A DNA stretch of 64,000 nucleotides from an uncultured Paludibaculum sp. Lineage in GTDB: Bacteria > Acidobacteriota > Terriglobia > Bryobacterales > Bryobacteraceae. Location of the stretch: contig NZ_OY762267.1 in the NCBI RefSeq assembly GCF_963665245.1, positions 1,426,001 through 1,490,000 on the forward strand, given 5' to 3'. Positions within the stretch are counted from its first letter, which is position 1. Each line of letters begins with the position of its first letter. The notes beneath the pieces were generated by a model. It searched no databases. It worked only from the letters and a program-made list of their open reading frames with translations, and had not been told where the DNA came from. A program made the position numbers and the translations under genes. Positions 17,001 to 25,376 of this stretch are shown one piece after another.

Positions 17001-19476
17001 CGCTGGAGACGTGGTTTCCGGAACGGACGACCGCTTCACTCGGCCCAACGGCGAGGAGCGCTGGTTCGATTGGACAGTCTGTCCATGGGGCGATGCGGGC
17101 GAAGAATCCGGCGGCGTCATCGTCTATACAGAAGACACAACGGAGCGAAAGAGAGCCGAGGAAGCGGCACGAGAGACAGAGGTCCGGTACAGCGATCTGT
17201 TCCGGCATATGAGCGAGGCGCTCATCTATTGCCGGATGATCTACCGGGACGGAGCGCCCTGTGATTTCGAGTACGTGGCGACGAACGAAAGTTATCTGCG
17301 TCTGCCAAAATCAACCGGGGTGGTGGGCCAGCGCGTCAGCGAAGTCTATCCAGGCATCCAGGAATCAGACCCCGAGCTGTTCCAGTTCTACGGGCGGGTG
17401 GCCTCTACCGGCAAGCCAGACCACACCGAACTCCACCTCCATGCGACCGGCGAATGGTACTCGGTCTCGTCCTACAGCCCGCGGCCAGGCTATTTCGTAG
17501 GCATTTTTCAGATCATCACCTCGCGCAAGCAGGCCGAGCAGGAACTGCGACGAAGCCGGGCGATGTTGCATTCAGTGGTCAGTTCGGCCCTCGACGGTGT
17601 CGTCGCGATCGACGATCGGGGCCTGGTCGTGTTGTGGAATCCGGCGGCGGAACGAATCTTCGGCTATACCCAGGAAGAGGCGGTAGGACAATCGCTGCAT
17701 TCGCTTATCGCTCCTCCGTCGATGCACCAGGAATTCTCGCAGGGCTTCGAGCTGATGTTGTCATCGGGACAGGGCCAATTCCTCGGGCGGACGGTGGAAC
17801 TGACCGCGATCCGAAAGGGTGGCGTCGAGTTTCCGGTGGAGCTGAGTGTTGCGCCGGTCCACATGTCCGATTCGTTCCACGCCGTTGGAGTCGTGCGGGA
17901 CATATCGGCCCGCAAGCACGCAGAACTGGAACGTGAGCGGCTGCAGAGCCAGTTTCTACAGGCCCAGAAGATGGAGTCGGTGGGCCGCCTGGCCGGCGGC
18001 ATCGCCCACGATTTCAACAATCTGCTGACGGTGATCAATGGGTACTCGCAGATGACGGCGGAATTGATGCCGCCGTCGAGCCCGGCTCAAGCGACAATTG
18101 CGGAAATTGCCAGGGCGGGCGAGCGGGCGGCCGGACTGGTTCGCCAGTTGCTTGTTTTCAGCCGGAAAGAGGTAGCTCGCTTGGAAGTCGTGGATCTCAA
18201 CTCGATCATCTCCGACATGAAAAAGAGCGTCCTCTACCTGGTGGGCGAAGACGTCCGGATTGTCACCCACCTCTCGGAGCAACGCCTGCCGGTGGAAGCA
18301 GACAGGCATCAGATGGGGCAGATTCTGATGAACCTGATTGTGAACGCTCGTGACGCGATGCCCGCCGGAGGCACGATCACAATTACTACCCGGGCTATAC
18401 AGGCCGGCGATGCCGAGAGCCTGAGTGCCGGCCTCCATGATGGAAACAGGAGTCTGTGCCTCAGCGTCAGCGACACGGGTACGGGCATGGACGAGAATAC
18501 CCGGCAACATCTGTTCGACCCGTTCTTCACCACCAAACCGGCTGGCAAGGGCACCGGTTTGGGACTCTCCGTGGTGCACGGAATCGTTACTTCATGCGGT
18601 GGGAAAATCAAAGTGGATACGGCGCTGAATACAGGCACGACGTTCAGCATTTACCTGCCCTTGGTGGCGGCCGTGCCGGCGGAGGTGGCCGTGGAGCCAA
18701 AGAAAGAGATGGGCGGCATGGAGACAGTCCTGCTGACCGAAGACGAACCAGAGGTGCGGCACTACGTCTCGGCCGTGCTTTCTCACTTCAACTACAACGT
18801 GGTAGCGTGCCAGGACGCCGACGAAGCACTCGATGTCCTGAAGCGGCAGCACGTGGACCTTCTGCTGACGGACGTCGTGATGCCGCGGATGAGCGGCCGC
18901 GACCTCGCACTGCAAGCCAAGACCTTGAATCCCAATCTCCGGGTCCTCTTCATGTCCGGCTATCCGGGTGACGCACTTGAGGGTCTGGGCGAGCTGGTCG
19001 GAACCCACACGTTCATTCAGAAGCCCTTCAGCCCCAAGGACCTGGCGGCCAAGGTCCGCGAGCTTCTGGCCAAACCAGCACGAGTCGAGCGCATTCTCGT
19101 AACCGATGATGAACCGGCCATCCGTGAACTCCTCAGGCTGATCCTGGAGCCGGCCGGCTTTGCGGTGACCGAGGCCGCCAGCATCGCTCAGGCGCGGGCA
19201 GCGATCGTGGCGGATCACCCAGTGCTGCTGCTCACGGATCTTACACTGCCGGGCGAGGACGGGGTGGCGGCTGTCCAACAGTTCCGCAAGGACTTTCCGG
19301 ACTTGCGTGTAATCGCCATGTCGGGAGGCAGCGGACTGTCGGATTTGGAGGGCATGGGCGCGGCCGGACCGCACTCAATGATCCGCAAGCCGATTCACGC
19401 GCCCACGCTGGTGTCGGAAATCCGCCGCGTGCTGGCATTGGGGTCGAAACCCCATGGAACGGAAGGCGGCGCTTAG
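14056..19476 (+). CDS. hybrid sensor histidine kinase: periplasmic propeller, four PAS, HisKA/HATPase, two receivers
   Basis: 1806 residues. The order is: signal segment; two-component-regulator propeller repeats to about residue 640 (e.g. DGSIWLGSGGGLSHLQNG); Y_Y_Y-like domain to about 730; membrane helix near 740-762; four PAS domains at about 785-895, 917-1020, 1045-1155 and 1170-1290; HisKA with GGIAHDFNNLL (H1318); HATPase with NLIVNARDAM, DTGTGMDE and GKGTGLGLS; receiver 1 with phospho-Asp D1606 and receiver 2 with D1728, both with the downstream K-P pair. AGGA precedes ATG 14056, but M19 (14110) gives a cleaner signal peptide. The sensor resembles the hybrid two-component systems that respond to polysaccharide oligomers in Bacteroidetes, but no output DNA-binding domain is present. 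Confidence 0.92.
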   Translation: MTLSGTIVIRSATGPIGDMPDSCHRRFISAGLSCLFMALAVSGQPAPGWRFWSSLDGMPESWVYDVTRGPSGRIFLTHGDVKTFSVFDGYKFQQLPAPGVNLTVREGPDGRLWALLPTFDGFQVFENGHWIGFPLRDVKPVVSASQRGFFLPWAPSRLLFLARSGLYEFDSASGGARPLGAVGGADIGPLTAFAPSNHGGAWACGAGGVVGISRANDGAITERTLEFPDPKGPCLSVLEGEHQELFVATLMEDSRRERLLHFDGSGWKPVATGGAGSGLRGWPDRDGGQWVAEVANGSFHLTTGLGEKIGRQRELSGRLLSVLYEGNGRFWVATSLGLARFAPPVWGVPSGLRGRPGRATSILETRDGSLYIMQGKELLRRAGTRWLVYPLPREYYSDEQPVGDLAELADGRVVLGNGPGLLSFDPAKAEFQPIRHPSGLRVTVLGPGRNGTVWIMTTPDYRSFRVERFDGHNYSLQYDAGSQWGETFPRAACEAADGTVYLVPVPQGIGVLKERRYTTLGKKDGYTGTIPVSVAEVGPGRLWFGDRNQIVEYSGRRWSTVRENLQTVRSILKSRDGSIWLGSGGGLSHLQNGNWIDIADEEGLPGGATYKVLEDKAGTIWATTTAGIATNDNGADLEAPRTVLDQRLNPERVPPSGDARFVFSGIDRWKVTPSNRLLYSWRLDGGRWSTAAAADAAEFHHLARGQTHRMEVRAVDRNGNVDPAPASLTFTVLLPWYMELGFMAACFVAVFALVAASALTFVRQRQLARLVERRTAALAARNNQFQSLAAAVPGVLYSFRLAPDGVFSVPYVSPKFLEMSGIPPEDLVHNAAPLFAILHPEDAPRVRASIAASATTMALWNEEFRVSRPGYPDTWIEGRSVPSHGPDGSILWHGFMADVTERKRLEETARREAEREMGLLKTLVAEAPYGLAMLDRRLRPVQVSERWLKDSGLARDQVIGHNLYELFPNVGPSWMEACRRGLAGDVVSGTDDRFTRPNGEERWFDWTVCPWGDAGEESGGVIVYTEDTTERKRAEEAARETEVRYSDLFRHMSEALIYCRMIYRDGAPCDFEYVATNESYLRLPKSTGVVGQRVSEVYPGIQESDPELFQFYGRVASTGKPDHTELHLHATGEWYSVSSYSPRPGYFVGIFQIITSRKQAEQELRRSRAMLHSVVSSALDGVVAIDDRGLVVLWNPAAERIFGYTQEEAVGQSLHSLIAPPSMHQEFSQGFELMLSSGQGQFLGRTVELTAIRKGGVEFPVELSVAPVHMSDSFHAVGVVRDISARKHAELERERLQSQFLQAQKMESVGRLAGGIAHDFNNLLTVINGYSQMTAELMPPSSPAQATIAEIARAGERAAGLVRQLLVFSRKEVARLEVVDLNSIISDMKKSVLYLVGEDVRIVTHLSEQRLPVEADRHQMGQILMNLIVNARDAMPAGGTITITTRAIQAGDAESLSAGLHDGNRSLCLSVSDTGTGMDENTRQHLFDPFFTTKPAGKGTGLGLSVVHGIVTSCGGKIKVDTALNTGTTFSIYLPLVAAVPAEVAVEPKKEMGGMETVLLTEDEPEVRHYVSAVLSHFNYNVVACQDADEALDVLKRQHVDLLLTDVVMPRMSGRDLALQAKTLNPNLRVLFMSGYPGDALEGLGELVGTHTFIQKPFSPKDLAAKVRELLAKPARVERILVTDDEPAIRELLRLILEPAGFAVTEAASIAQARAAIVADHPVLLLTDLTLPGEDGVAAVQQFRKDFPDLRVIAMSGGSGLSDLEGMGAAGPHSMIRKPIHAPTLVSEIRRVLALGSKPHGTEGGA

Positions 19477-19498
19477 GGCACAATACATTCTGTGTCCC

Positions 19499-19528
19499 GC
19501 GGAAATGACCGGTCGGTCCATTTTCCGC
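19499..19528 (+). terminator. imperfect hairpin after the hybrid kinase gene
   Basis: GCGGAAA and TTTTCCGC form a stem with one bulge, continued by TGACC against GGTCCA, around a short loop. It starts 22 bases after the kinase stop. There is no U-tract, so it may slow or end transcription or act only as mRNA structure. Confidence 0.4.
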
Positions 19529-19653
19529 ATGGGCCCCGAGGGGTGAATGTCCCAGCCTGCCGACCACATCACTGTAGTTCCGCCATCGAAGCGTCTTCCA
19601 GGCTTCCAGCGCAAGAGTGAGCGGTCCCTTCGCGTCTTCGTGAGGATGGGCCA

Positions 19654-22188
19654 GTGACAGCGGAGCGTTGGTCCCAGGTAAAGTCGATCCTCGCGCAGGC
19701 GTTGGAACTGCCCCCCAGCGAGAGGCTGTCGTTTGTCCATCAGTCCACGACTGACACCGAGATCCGTGAGGAGATCGCCTCGCTGCTGGCCGCCTCGGAG
19801 GACGCCGGCGAGTTCATTGAACAGCCCGCGCTGGCTCCCCCGGCCGCCCCGGCGGTACAGTTCCCTGCCCCGGGCGACCGGGTGGGCATCTACGCCATCA
19901 TTCAGAAGGTGGGCGAAGGCGGGATGGGCGCCGTCTACCAGGCTCTGCGCGACGACGGCGAGTTTCGGCGCCTGGTCGCGGTGAAGATCCTGAAGCGCGG
20001 TATGGACACCGATCACGTCCTACAGCGCTTTGAGAATGAAAAGCAGATTCTGGCTCACTTCGACCATCCGCACATCGCCAAAGTGCTGGACGCCGGCATC
20101 ACGCCCGATCAGCGGCCGTTCTTCGTCATGGAGTTCTACGCCGCGCAGCCCATTGACGTCTACTGCCAGGAAAACCGGCTGTCGATCGCGGAGCGCCTGG
20201 TCTTGTTCCAGAAGGTCTGCGGGGCAGTGGAGTACGCACACCGCAACCTGATCGTTCATCGCGACCTCAAGCCGGGCAACATCCTGGTGACCGCCGAGGG
20301 GGAACCCAGGCTTCTGGATTTCGGAATCGCCAAGCTGTTGACGGACGAGAGCAAACTGACGCGGGCGGGTGTCCACCTGATGACCCCGGAGTATGCGAGC
20401 CCTGAACAGATCCGCGGCGAGCCCATCAACACGTCCACCGACATCTATTCGCTGGGTGTGATGCTTTACGAAATCCTGTCCGGGACGCACCCGTTCCCTT
20501 CGCGGCGCAGCGGAGCATTCCCGATGGTGCCCAACGATCTCGACCTGCCGCCCAAAGCGCCCAGTACGCGTGTAAAGACCTTGGCCGGCAAGCCGCGCGA
20601 GGCGTCACCGGACTTATCCGTACTGCCCCGGGGCCTGGTGTCGCTCCAGCGCTGGAGCGGTCTATTGCGCGGAGACCTGGACAACATCGTGCTCAAGGCC
20701 CTGGCTCCGGATCCGGCCCGGCGCTATCAGTCGGTAGAACAGTTGTCCGCCGATCTCGATCGCTATCAGCACGGGTTGCCTGTGAGCGCGGCGGGCGATA
20801 GCTTTCCGTATCTGCTGCGCAAGTTCGCCCGGCGCAATTGGCTCGCGGTGAGTTCGGCGGCGCTCGTCGTCCTGGCACTGTCCATCGGCCTGACCGTGGC
20901 GAGCTACCAGACGCAGGTGGCACGCCGCGAACGAACCCGGGCGGAGCAGCGGGAGAGTGAAGTCAGACAATTGGCGCAGACCCTGATCTTCGACCTGCAC
21001 GACGCCATCAAGACGCTGCCGGGAGCCACGCCGGTGCGTCAGGAATTGCTCAAGAAAGCCACCAGCGCACTGGATAGCCTGGCTAAAGGAGCCGCCAACC
21101 GTATTGACCTTCGCCTGGAACTGGCCGATGCCTATCTGCGGCTGGGCGCCGTGGAAGGATCGCCCAGCGAGTCGAGCCTGGGCAACAGCCGCGCCGCGCT
21201 ACAGGGGTACATGAAGGCCAAGGAACTGCTGGATGCCATTCCACAGCAGAGCAGGACTCCACAGATTCTGGGGCGGTTGGCGGATGTCTACGATCGTACC
21301 GGTGAGGTGCTGCAGAACCTGGGCGAACGGGCCAAGGGTAACGAGTACATGGCGCAATCCATCACCTTCCGGGAACAGGCAGCGGCGCAGCAGCCCACCA
21401 GCATCCCCGCGCAGCGGTCGTTGGCCATCGCCTACTTCACTGGCAGCCGGCTGGCTGTCGATACGGGTCAGTATGAGAAGGCGGAGGGTCTCGCGCAGCG
21501 CGCGGTGAAGGTGTTTCAGGTGGTGTACGATTCCAATCGCCAGAGTGAACGCGGACGCTACAACCTGGCCCTGGCGCTGAAGTCGCTGGCGGCGCTACGG
21601 TCGCACTTCCAGGATTTCCGTACAGCGGTCGAGCTTTCGAAACGGGCGCTGGAACTGGATAGACTGCAGGTCCAGGCCAAGCCCAACGACTCTTCCGCAA
21701 AGCTCGATCTCGCCATCGACTACAGTGAACTGGCTGAAGCGGAAGCGAGGCTGGGCCAGAACGAACAGGCCGTGCGCGACTACGAGCAATCGCGCACCCT
21801 ACGGGAAGAGTTGCTTGCGCGCGACCCGCGAAACGCCCGGCTAAAAGACCGCGCGGCCTTCATCAATCGCCAGGAGGGCCTGCTGCTGATCGATCTGAAC
21901 CGGCGGCCCGAAGCTCTGAAACTGCTGCGGCGGGCATTGGAACTCCAGACGGAACTACTGGCCGCGTCGAAGGATGTGGAGCGGCGGATCCGCGTCGCCG
22001 AGTCCACGGGTGCCCTGGGCATCTGGTACTGCGCCGACGGTCAGCGGGCGGTGGGGTTACCCATGCTGCGCGGCGCCGTCGAGGAGTTTCAGGACGTCGA
22101 TCATCAGAAGCAGCTATCGGCGCCCGACCAGAACATGCGCCGCTTTCTGGAGGAGCGGCTGGCGCGCTATTCCAAGGCGCAGAGATAG
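19654..22188 (+). CDS. serine/threonine protein kinase with C-terminal TPR region
   Basis: 844 residues from GTG 19654, preceded by GAGG. A short helical N-terminal module is followed by a complete Hanks-type kinase at about 77-370: glycine loop GEGGMGAVY, Lys K111 in VAVKILK, catalytic HRDLKPGN (D204) and DFG (D222). One membrane helix lies near 395-415 (LAVSSAALVVLALSIGLTVA). The outer part holds TPR-like helical repeats, as in the many Acidobacteria kinases with extracytoplasmic TPRs. The P-loop, HRD and DFG residues are intact, so an active kinase is expected. It follows the hybrid kinase in the same direction with a 177-base gap. It ends 3 bases before the convergent ECF41 gene. Confidence 0.92.
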   Translation: MTAERWSQVKSILAQALELPPSERLSFVHQSTTDTEIREEIASLLAASEDAGEFIEQPALAPPAAPAVQFPAPGDRVGIYAIIQKVGEGGMGAVYQALRDDGEFRRLVAVKILKRGMDTDHVLQRFENEKQILAHFDHPHIAKVLDAGITPDQRPFFVMEFYAAQPIDVYCQENRLSIAERLVLFQKVCGAVEYAHRNLIVHRDLKPGNILVTAEGEPRLLDFGIAKLLTDESKLTRAGVHLMTPEYASPEQIRGEPINTSTDIYSLGVMLYEILSGTHPFPSRRSGAFPMVPNDLDLPPKAPSTRVKTLAGKPREASPDLSVLPRGLVSLQRWSGLLRGDLDNIVLKALAPDPARRYQSVEQLSADLDRYQHGLPVSAAGDSFPYLLRKFARRNWLAVSSAALVVLALSIGLTVASYQTQVARRERTRAEQRESEVRQLAQTLIFDLHDAIKTLPGATPVRQELLKKATSALDSLAKGAANRIDLRLELADAYLRLGAVEGSPSESSLGNSRAALQGYMKAKELLDAIPQQSRTPQILGRLADVYDRTGEVLQNLGERAKGNEYMAQSITFREQAAAQQPTSIPAQRSLAIAYFTGSRLAVDTGQYEKAEGLAQRAVKVFQVVYDSNRQSERGRYNLALALKSLAALRSHFQDFRTAVELSKRALELDRLQVQAKPNDSSAKLDLAIDYSELAEAEARLGQNEQAVRDYEQSRTLREELLARDPRNARLKDRAAFINRQEGLLLIDLNRRPEALKLLRRALELQTELLAASKDVERRIRVAESTGALGIWYCADGQRAVGLPMLRGAVEEFQDVDHQKQLSAPDQNMRRFLEERLARYSKAQR

Positions 22189-22191
22189 CAT

Positions 22192-23037
22192 TTACACCGC
22201 ATTGAGTTTGTCCGGGTTGACCACGATGTAGACTTCCGAGATCGACTCGCCCTCCAGCCTCACCTGCGCCACATAGGCCAACTTGCCACCGGAGTAGCCC
22301 ACCAGGGCGGGTTGGCCATTCACCATGCTGATTTGGACGGCCAGATCGGACGCCGACTTCTGCCGGATGCCCACGAAGAACCGGCTGATGGCGTCGGAGC
22401 CAAGGATCGGATTCAAGGCCGCACGCACCTTGCCGCCGCCGTCGCTATAGAGCTTGGCATCGTTCACCAGCATCGCCGAGATGCTGTTCAGATCGCCGTC
22501 TGTACACGCCTGGGCAAAGGAACTCAGCAACTGTTGGTGGCGCTGTTCCGGGATGGGAAAGCGGGGGCGCCGTGCGTCAATGTGCGCTCGGGCCCGTTTC
22601 AACAACTGGCGGCAGTTGGCCTCGGAGGTCTCCAGCATCGAGGCGATAGCCTCGTAGTCGAAATCGAAGACCTCACGCAGGAGGAAGACTGCGCGCTCAG
22701 CCGCCGAGAGCGTCTCCAGAACCACGAGGAAGGCGAACGAGAGCGACTCAGCCTCGATTACCCGGTCGGCTGGCGTGGAAGTGAAGACGGGCTCAGGAAG
22801 CCAGGGTCCGACGTATTCTTCCCGCCGGACCCTGGCGGACTTCATGGTGTCCAGGCACAGCCTGGCGACTATCGTCATCAGGTAGGGCTTCAACGACTTG
22901 ATGGGCGCGGTTTCGGACGCATAGCGCAGGTAAGCCTCCTGCACGATGTCCTCCGCCTCGGTCGCCGAACCTAACATACGATAGGCCAATCCGAAGAGGG
23001 CGGGCCGGTGCTGTTCGAAATCAGACGCCGGAGGCAT
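22192..23037 (-). CDS. ECF41-type RNA polymerase sigma factor (SigJ family)
   Basis: 281 residues from ATG 23037. Sigma2 is at about 8-75 (LFGLAYRMLGSATEAEDIVQEAYLRY) and sigma4 at about 110-165 (LETLSAAERAVFLLREVFDFDYEAIA). A SnoaL-like C-terminal domain replaces an anti-sigma factor. All three ECF41 signatures are visible: WLPEP in the linker, DGGGK in the C-domain and NPDKL near the end. In this group the C-terminal domain is known to modulate activity intramolecularly. The gene overlaps the upstream carboxymuconolactone decarboxylase-like gene by 17 bases, which is the standard ECF41 neighbour. The frame is open further upstream, but those codons lie inside the partner gene. Confidence 0.95.
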   Translation of the reverse strand: MPPASDFEQHRPALFGLAYRMLGSATEAEDIVQEAYLRYASETAPIKSLKPYLMTIVARLCLDTMKSARVRREEYVGPWLPEPVFTSTPADRVIEAESLSFAFLVVLETLSAAERAVFLLREVFDFDYEAIASMLETSEANCRQLLKRARAHIDARRPRFPIPEQRHQQLLSSFAQACTDGDLNSISAMLVNDAKLYSDGGGKVRAALNPILGSDAISRFFVGIRQKSASDLAVQISMVNGQPALVGYSGGKLAYVAQVRLEGESISEVYIVVNPDKLNAV

Positions 23038-23632
23038 GTATCGATGATTGTACCGGGCCCGGCAGCAAGCAATAGGCGCCCTCGCTGAAGCCCTGCGGCT
23101 CCAACTCCAACGCATGGTTGAAGCGGGCCCGGTAGTTCTCCCACGCGATGGACGTGGTGAGCTCAACAATCTGTGCCGGTGTCAGGTGCATGCGTAGCGC
23201 CGCAAAGACCTCGTCGTCGATCTTTGCCGGTGTGGAACACATGGCAACGCTGTAGCGGATGGCCGCCCTCTCCACCCCGCTAAACGCGGTGCTGGTTTCG
23301 AAGTCCATCAGTTCCAGGATTTGGCGCTCGGATACGCCCTGGCGCCGGGCTACGGCCGGGCCGATGTCCATGCAGTACGCACATCCAATGGTGCGCGCGG
23401 CGGCCATGGAGGCGAGCGCTTTCAAAGGCAGTGGCACCGAACGGGACGAGGCAAGGGCCTGCTCCATGCCGGCGGTGCCCCAAAGCAGCTTGGGTTGCAG
23501 GGCCGCCACAGTGACGGGCTCAGGGAGCGTTGCCGTGCCGGTGAGTTTTGCGGTGATCCGGACCGTCGCGCGGTAGAAAAGGCGCAGGAAGAATCCGGCG
23601 CGTTGGGGGGCAATGCCTTCGATTCTTTTCAT
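23021..23632 (-). CDS. carboxymuconolactone decarboxylase/AhpD-like protein, ECF41 partner
   Basis: 203 residues from ATG 23632. The AhpD-type redox motif CAYC (C84, C87) sits in TIGCAYCMDIG, followed by helices typical of the fold and LTPAQIVELTTSIAWENYRARFNHAL. Proteins of this family are peroxidase- or hydroperoxide-linked rather than true decarboxylases when the CxxC is present. It is the first gene of a two-gene unit with the ECF41 sigma factor and lies directly behind an ECF41 consensus promoter, so it is the likely main target of the sigma factor. GAGAG precedes the start. Upstream in-frame codons exist, but they would overlap the promoter. Confidence 0.93.
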   Translation of the reverse strand: MKRIEGIAPQRAGFFLRLFYRATVRITAKLTGTATLPEPVTVAALQPKLLWGTAGMEQALASSRSVPLPLKALASMAAARTIGCAYCMDIGPAVARRQGVSERQILELMDFETSTAFSGVERAAIRYSVAMCSTPAKIDDEVFAALRMHLTPAQIVELTTSIAWENYRARFNHALELEPQGFSEGAYCLLPGPVQSSIHASGV

Positions 23633-23654
23633 GGTGTGTTCTCTCGCCGGGTGA

Positions 23655-23681
23655 GACGAGGTGGCGATCCGGTTTGTGACA
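23655..23681 (-). promoter_or_regulatory. ECF41 promoter, TGTCACA-N16-CGTC
   Basis: On the minus strand TGTCACA (23681-23675) and CGTC (23658-23655) are separated by exactly 16 bases. This is the published ECF41 target promoter. The CGTC element is 22 bases before the partner gene's ATG, leaving a short leader. It predicts that the sigma factor drives its own operon. Confidence 0.92.
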
Positions 23682-23769
23682 GCCGCCCAATCAATCCGAC
23701 TGTTTCCCAAAAGATTGATCCGGTTTCCAGTAGCTCTGCGCGTGAAGTGAGTGAAGGAAGAGGAAAATC

Positions 23770-24765
23770 ATGAAGACCTGGACCAAGATCGTCTCAGCAG
23801 TGGCTTCGGTGACCGCCATAGTGGCCGGTACAACCGCGCTGTACTACGGAACATACCTCCCCCGCTCCGCCCAGCCCCGCTCCGGACATGTACCGGTGTC
23901 GGCCGAGCGTCTGACTCGCGGCAAGTATCTCTTTGAAGTGGTTGCCGATTGCGACGGCTGCCACTCCGAGCGCGACTACTCCCGCTTTGGCGGCCCTGTT
24001 GTCGTCTCTGGACGAGGGAAGGGCCAAGTCATTCCGGAGAAAGGTCCCATCAGCCCTCTCGTCACGGCGAACATTACACCCGACAAGGAGACAGGCCTGG
24101 GCCAATGGACCGACGGGGAGAAGATCCGGGCGATCCGGGAGGGCATCAGCCGCGACGGCCGGACCCTATTCCCCATGATGCCGTACAAGAACTTCAGCAA
24201 GATGAGCGACTACGACGTGGAGTCGCTGGTGGCCTATATGAACACCCTGCAGCCCGTCAGAAACCCTATGCCGAAAATGAAGATCCCATTCCCCATCAGC
24301 TTCATGATGAAGTCATATCCCGAACCCGTGTCGAACGTGAAAGCGCCTGAACGCGGCCGGAACGCGGAGTACGGCGCCTACCTGGCCACACTAGGCCACT
24401 GTATGGATTGCCATACGCCCCCGGACGGGCACAAGCTGGATGAAGGTATGAAGTTCGCAGGCGGACGGGTGTTCGACACTCCACTCGGCAAAGTAGTCAG
24501 CGCCAATATCACTCCGGATCCCGAGACCGGCATCGGCCGCTGGTCGGAAGACTACTTCATCCAGCGCTTTGCATTACAGCGGACCTACGTCGTGAATGGC
24601 GCGCCAAAGCTGCAACCGGGCCAGTTCACTCTGATGCCTTGGCTGAATCTGTCACAACTGGATCCGGACGATCTTTCGGCCATCTACCGGTTCCTCCAGA
24701 CCCAATCCACCATCCCCAACAAGGTGGAGAAGCACCCCGGCACAGTGCAAACGGCGGGCTTCTGA
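23770..24765 (+). CDS. di-heme c-type cytochrome, membrane-anchored
   Basis: 331 residues. An N-terminal hydrophobic segment (IVSAVASVTAIVAGTTALYYG) is an uncleaved anchor or signal. Two heme-c sites are present, CDGCH at 61-65 and CMDCH at 211-215, each with a distal Met candidate (e.g. FPMMPYKNF). The two-domain layout, with ITPDKETGLGQW and ITPDPETGIGRW as internal repeats, is that of the cytochrome subunits of alcohol/aldehyde dehydrogenases and related electron-transfer proteins. No dehydrogenase subunit is nearby. A strong site (AGAGGAAAATC) precedes ATG 23770. It overlaps the following membrane-protein gene by one base (TGATG) and is divergent from the ECF41 unit. Confidence 0.9.
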   Translation: MKTWTKIVSAVASVTAIVAGTTALYYGTYLPRSAQPRSGHVPVSAERLTRGKYLFEVVADCDGCHSERDYSRFGGPVVVSGRGKGQVIPEKGPISPLVTANITPDKETGLGQWTDGEKIRAIREGISRDGRTLFPMMPYKNFSKMSDYDVESLVAYMNTLQPVRNPMPKMKIPFPISFMMKSYPEPVSNVKAPERGRNAEYGAYLATLGHCMDCHTPPDGHKLDEGMKFAGGRVFDTPLGKVVSANITPDPETGIGRWSEDYFIQRFALQRTYVVNGAPKLQPGQFTLMPWLNLSQLDPDDLSAIYRFLQTQSTIPNKVEKHPGTVQTAGF

Positions 24766-25166
24766 TGTCTGGGTTTCGCCTTCATCGTCCGGAAGACCCC
24801 CGCGGGGTTCGATTCGCGCGGGTGGTCTTCCTGGCGGCCGGCATCTGGGGTGTGCTGCTGTTTGTGCCGATGTACTTCACCGAGTTGCTGGTACCTGGAG
24901 CGGAATCACCGGCCCAGTTCCACCCGGAGAACTTCTACGGATTTGTGGGTGTGGGGCTGGCGTGGCAGGTGGCATTCCTGATCGTTTCCCGGGACCCCCA
25001 GCGGTTCCGGCCCCTGATTCCCGCCGCCCTGATCGAGAAATTCGCCTTCGGGCTGGCGGCTCTCATTCTGGGTGCCTACGGCCGCGTGCCTGCCTCACTG
25101 GTCGGATTCGGGTTGATCGACCTTCTCCTGGGCGTTCTGTTTGCGATCAGCTACCAGATGTTGTAG
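24765..25166 (+). CDS. small four-helix membrane protein
   Basis: 133 residues from ATG 24765, whose A is the last base of the cytochrome stop, so translation is coupled. Four hydrophobic helices are visible (VVFLAAGIWGVLLFVPMYF; FVGVGLAWQVAFLIV; FAFGLAALILGAYG; GFGLIDLLLGVLFAISY). No catalytic or heme-ligating motif stands out. Coupling suggests it anchors or accompanies the cytochrome. I do not recognise a named family. Confidence 0.8.
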   Translation: MSGFRLHRPEDPRGVRFARVVFLAAGIWGVLLFVPMYFTELLVPGAESPAQFHPENFYGFVGVGLAWQVAFLIVSRDPQRFRPLIPAALIEKFAFGLAALILGAYGRVPASLVGFGLIDLLLGVLFAISYQML

Positions 25167-25339
25167 CGGTCCACCAGACACCTTGCGCGTTGGATGGGAT
25201 AAGCTTGCGTTGTAGGTTGTAAGTCCGCCGGGTGGCGATGGAGCATCGGATTGGGGCTCGATTAGTCTGATCGGCCGCAGGTCCGGGTGCGGATCTGGAC
25301 GTGCCAGCTCCAAAAAATCTTTCCGGCTAGAGCAAAATC

Positions 25340-25376
25340 TGGAACTTAACCCAAGTCCGACCGTTATAAAAATAGA
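25340..25376 (+). promoter_or_regulatory. probable -10 for a leaderless TolC mRNA
   Basis: TATAAA at 25365-25370 lies only 5 bases before ATG 25376, and no ribosome binding site is visible. Transcription would start at or next to the start codon. The -35 side is weak (TGGAAC at 25340-25345, 19-base spacing). Confidence 0.5.

Noticed and set aside
19439..19454. TGGGGT-CGAA-ACCCCA hairpin near the 3' end of the hybrid kinase gene
   Set aside because: Lies within the coding sequence and has no U-tract; more likely fortuitous.
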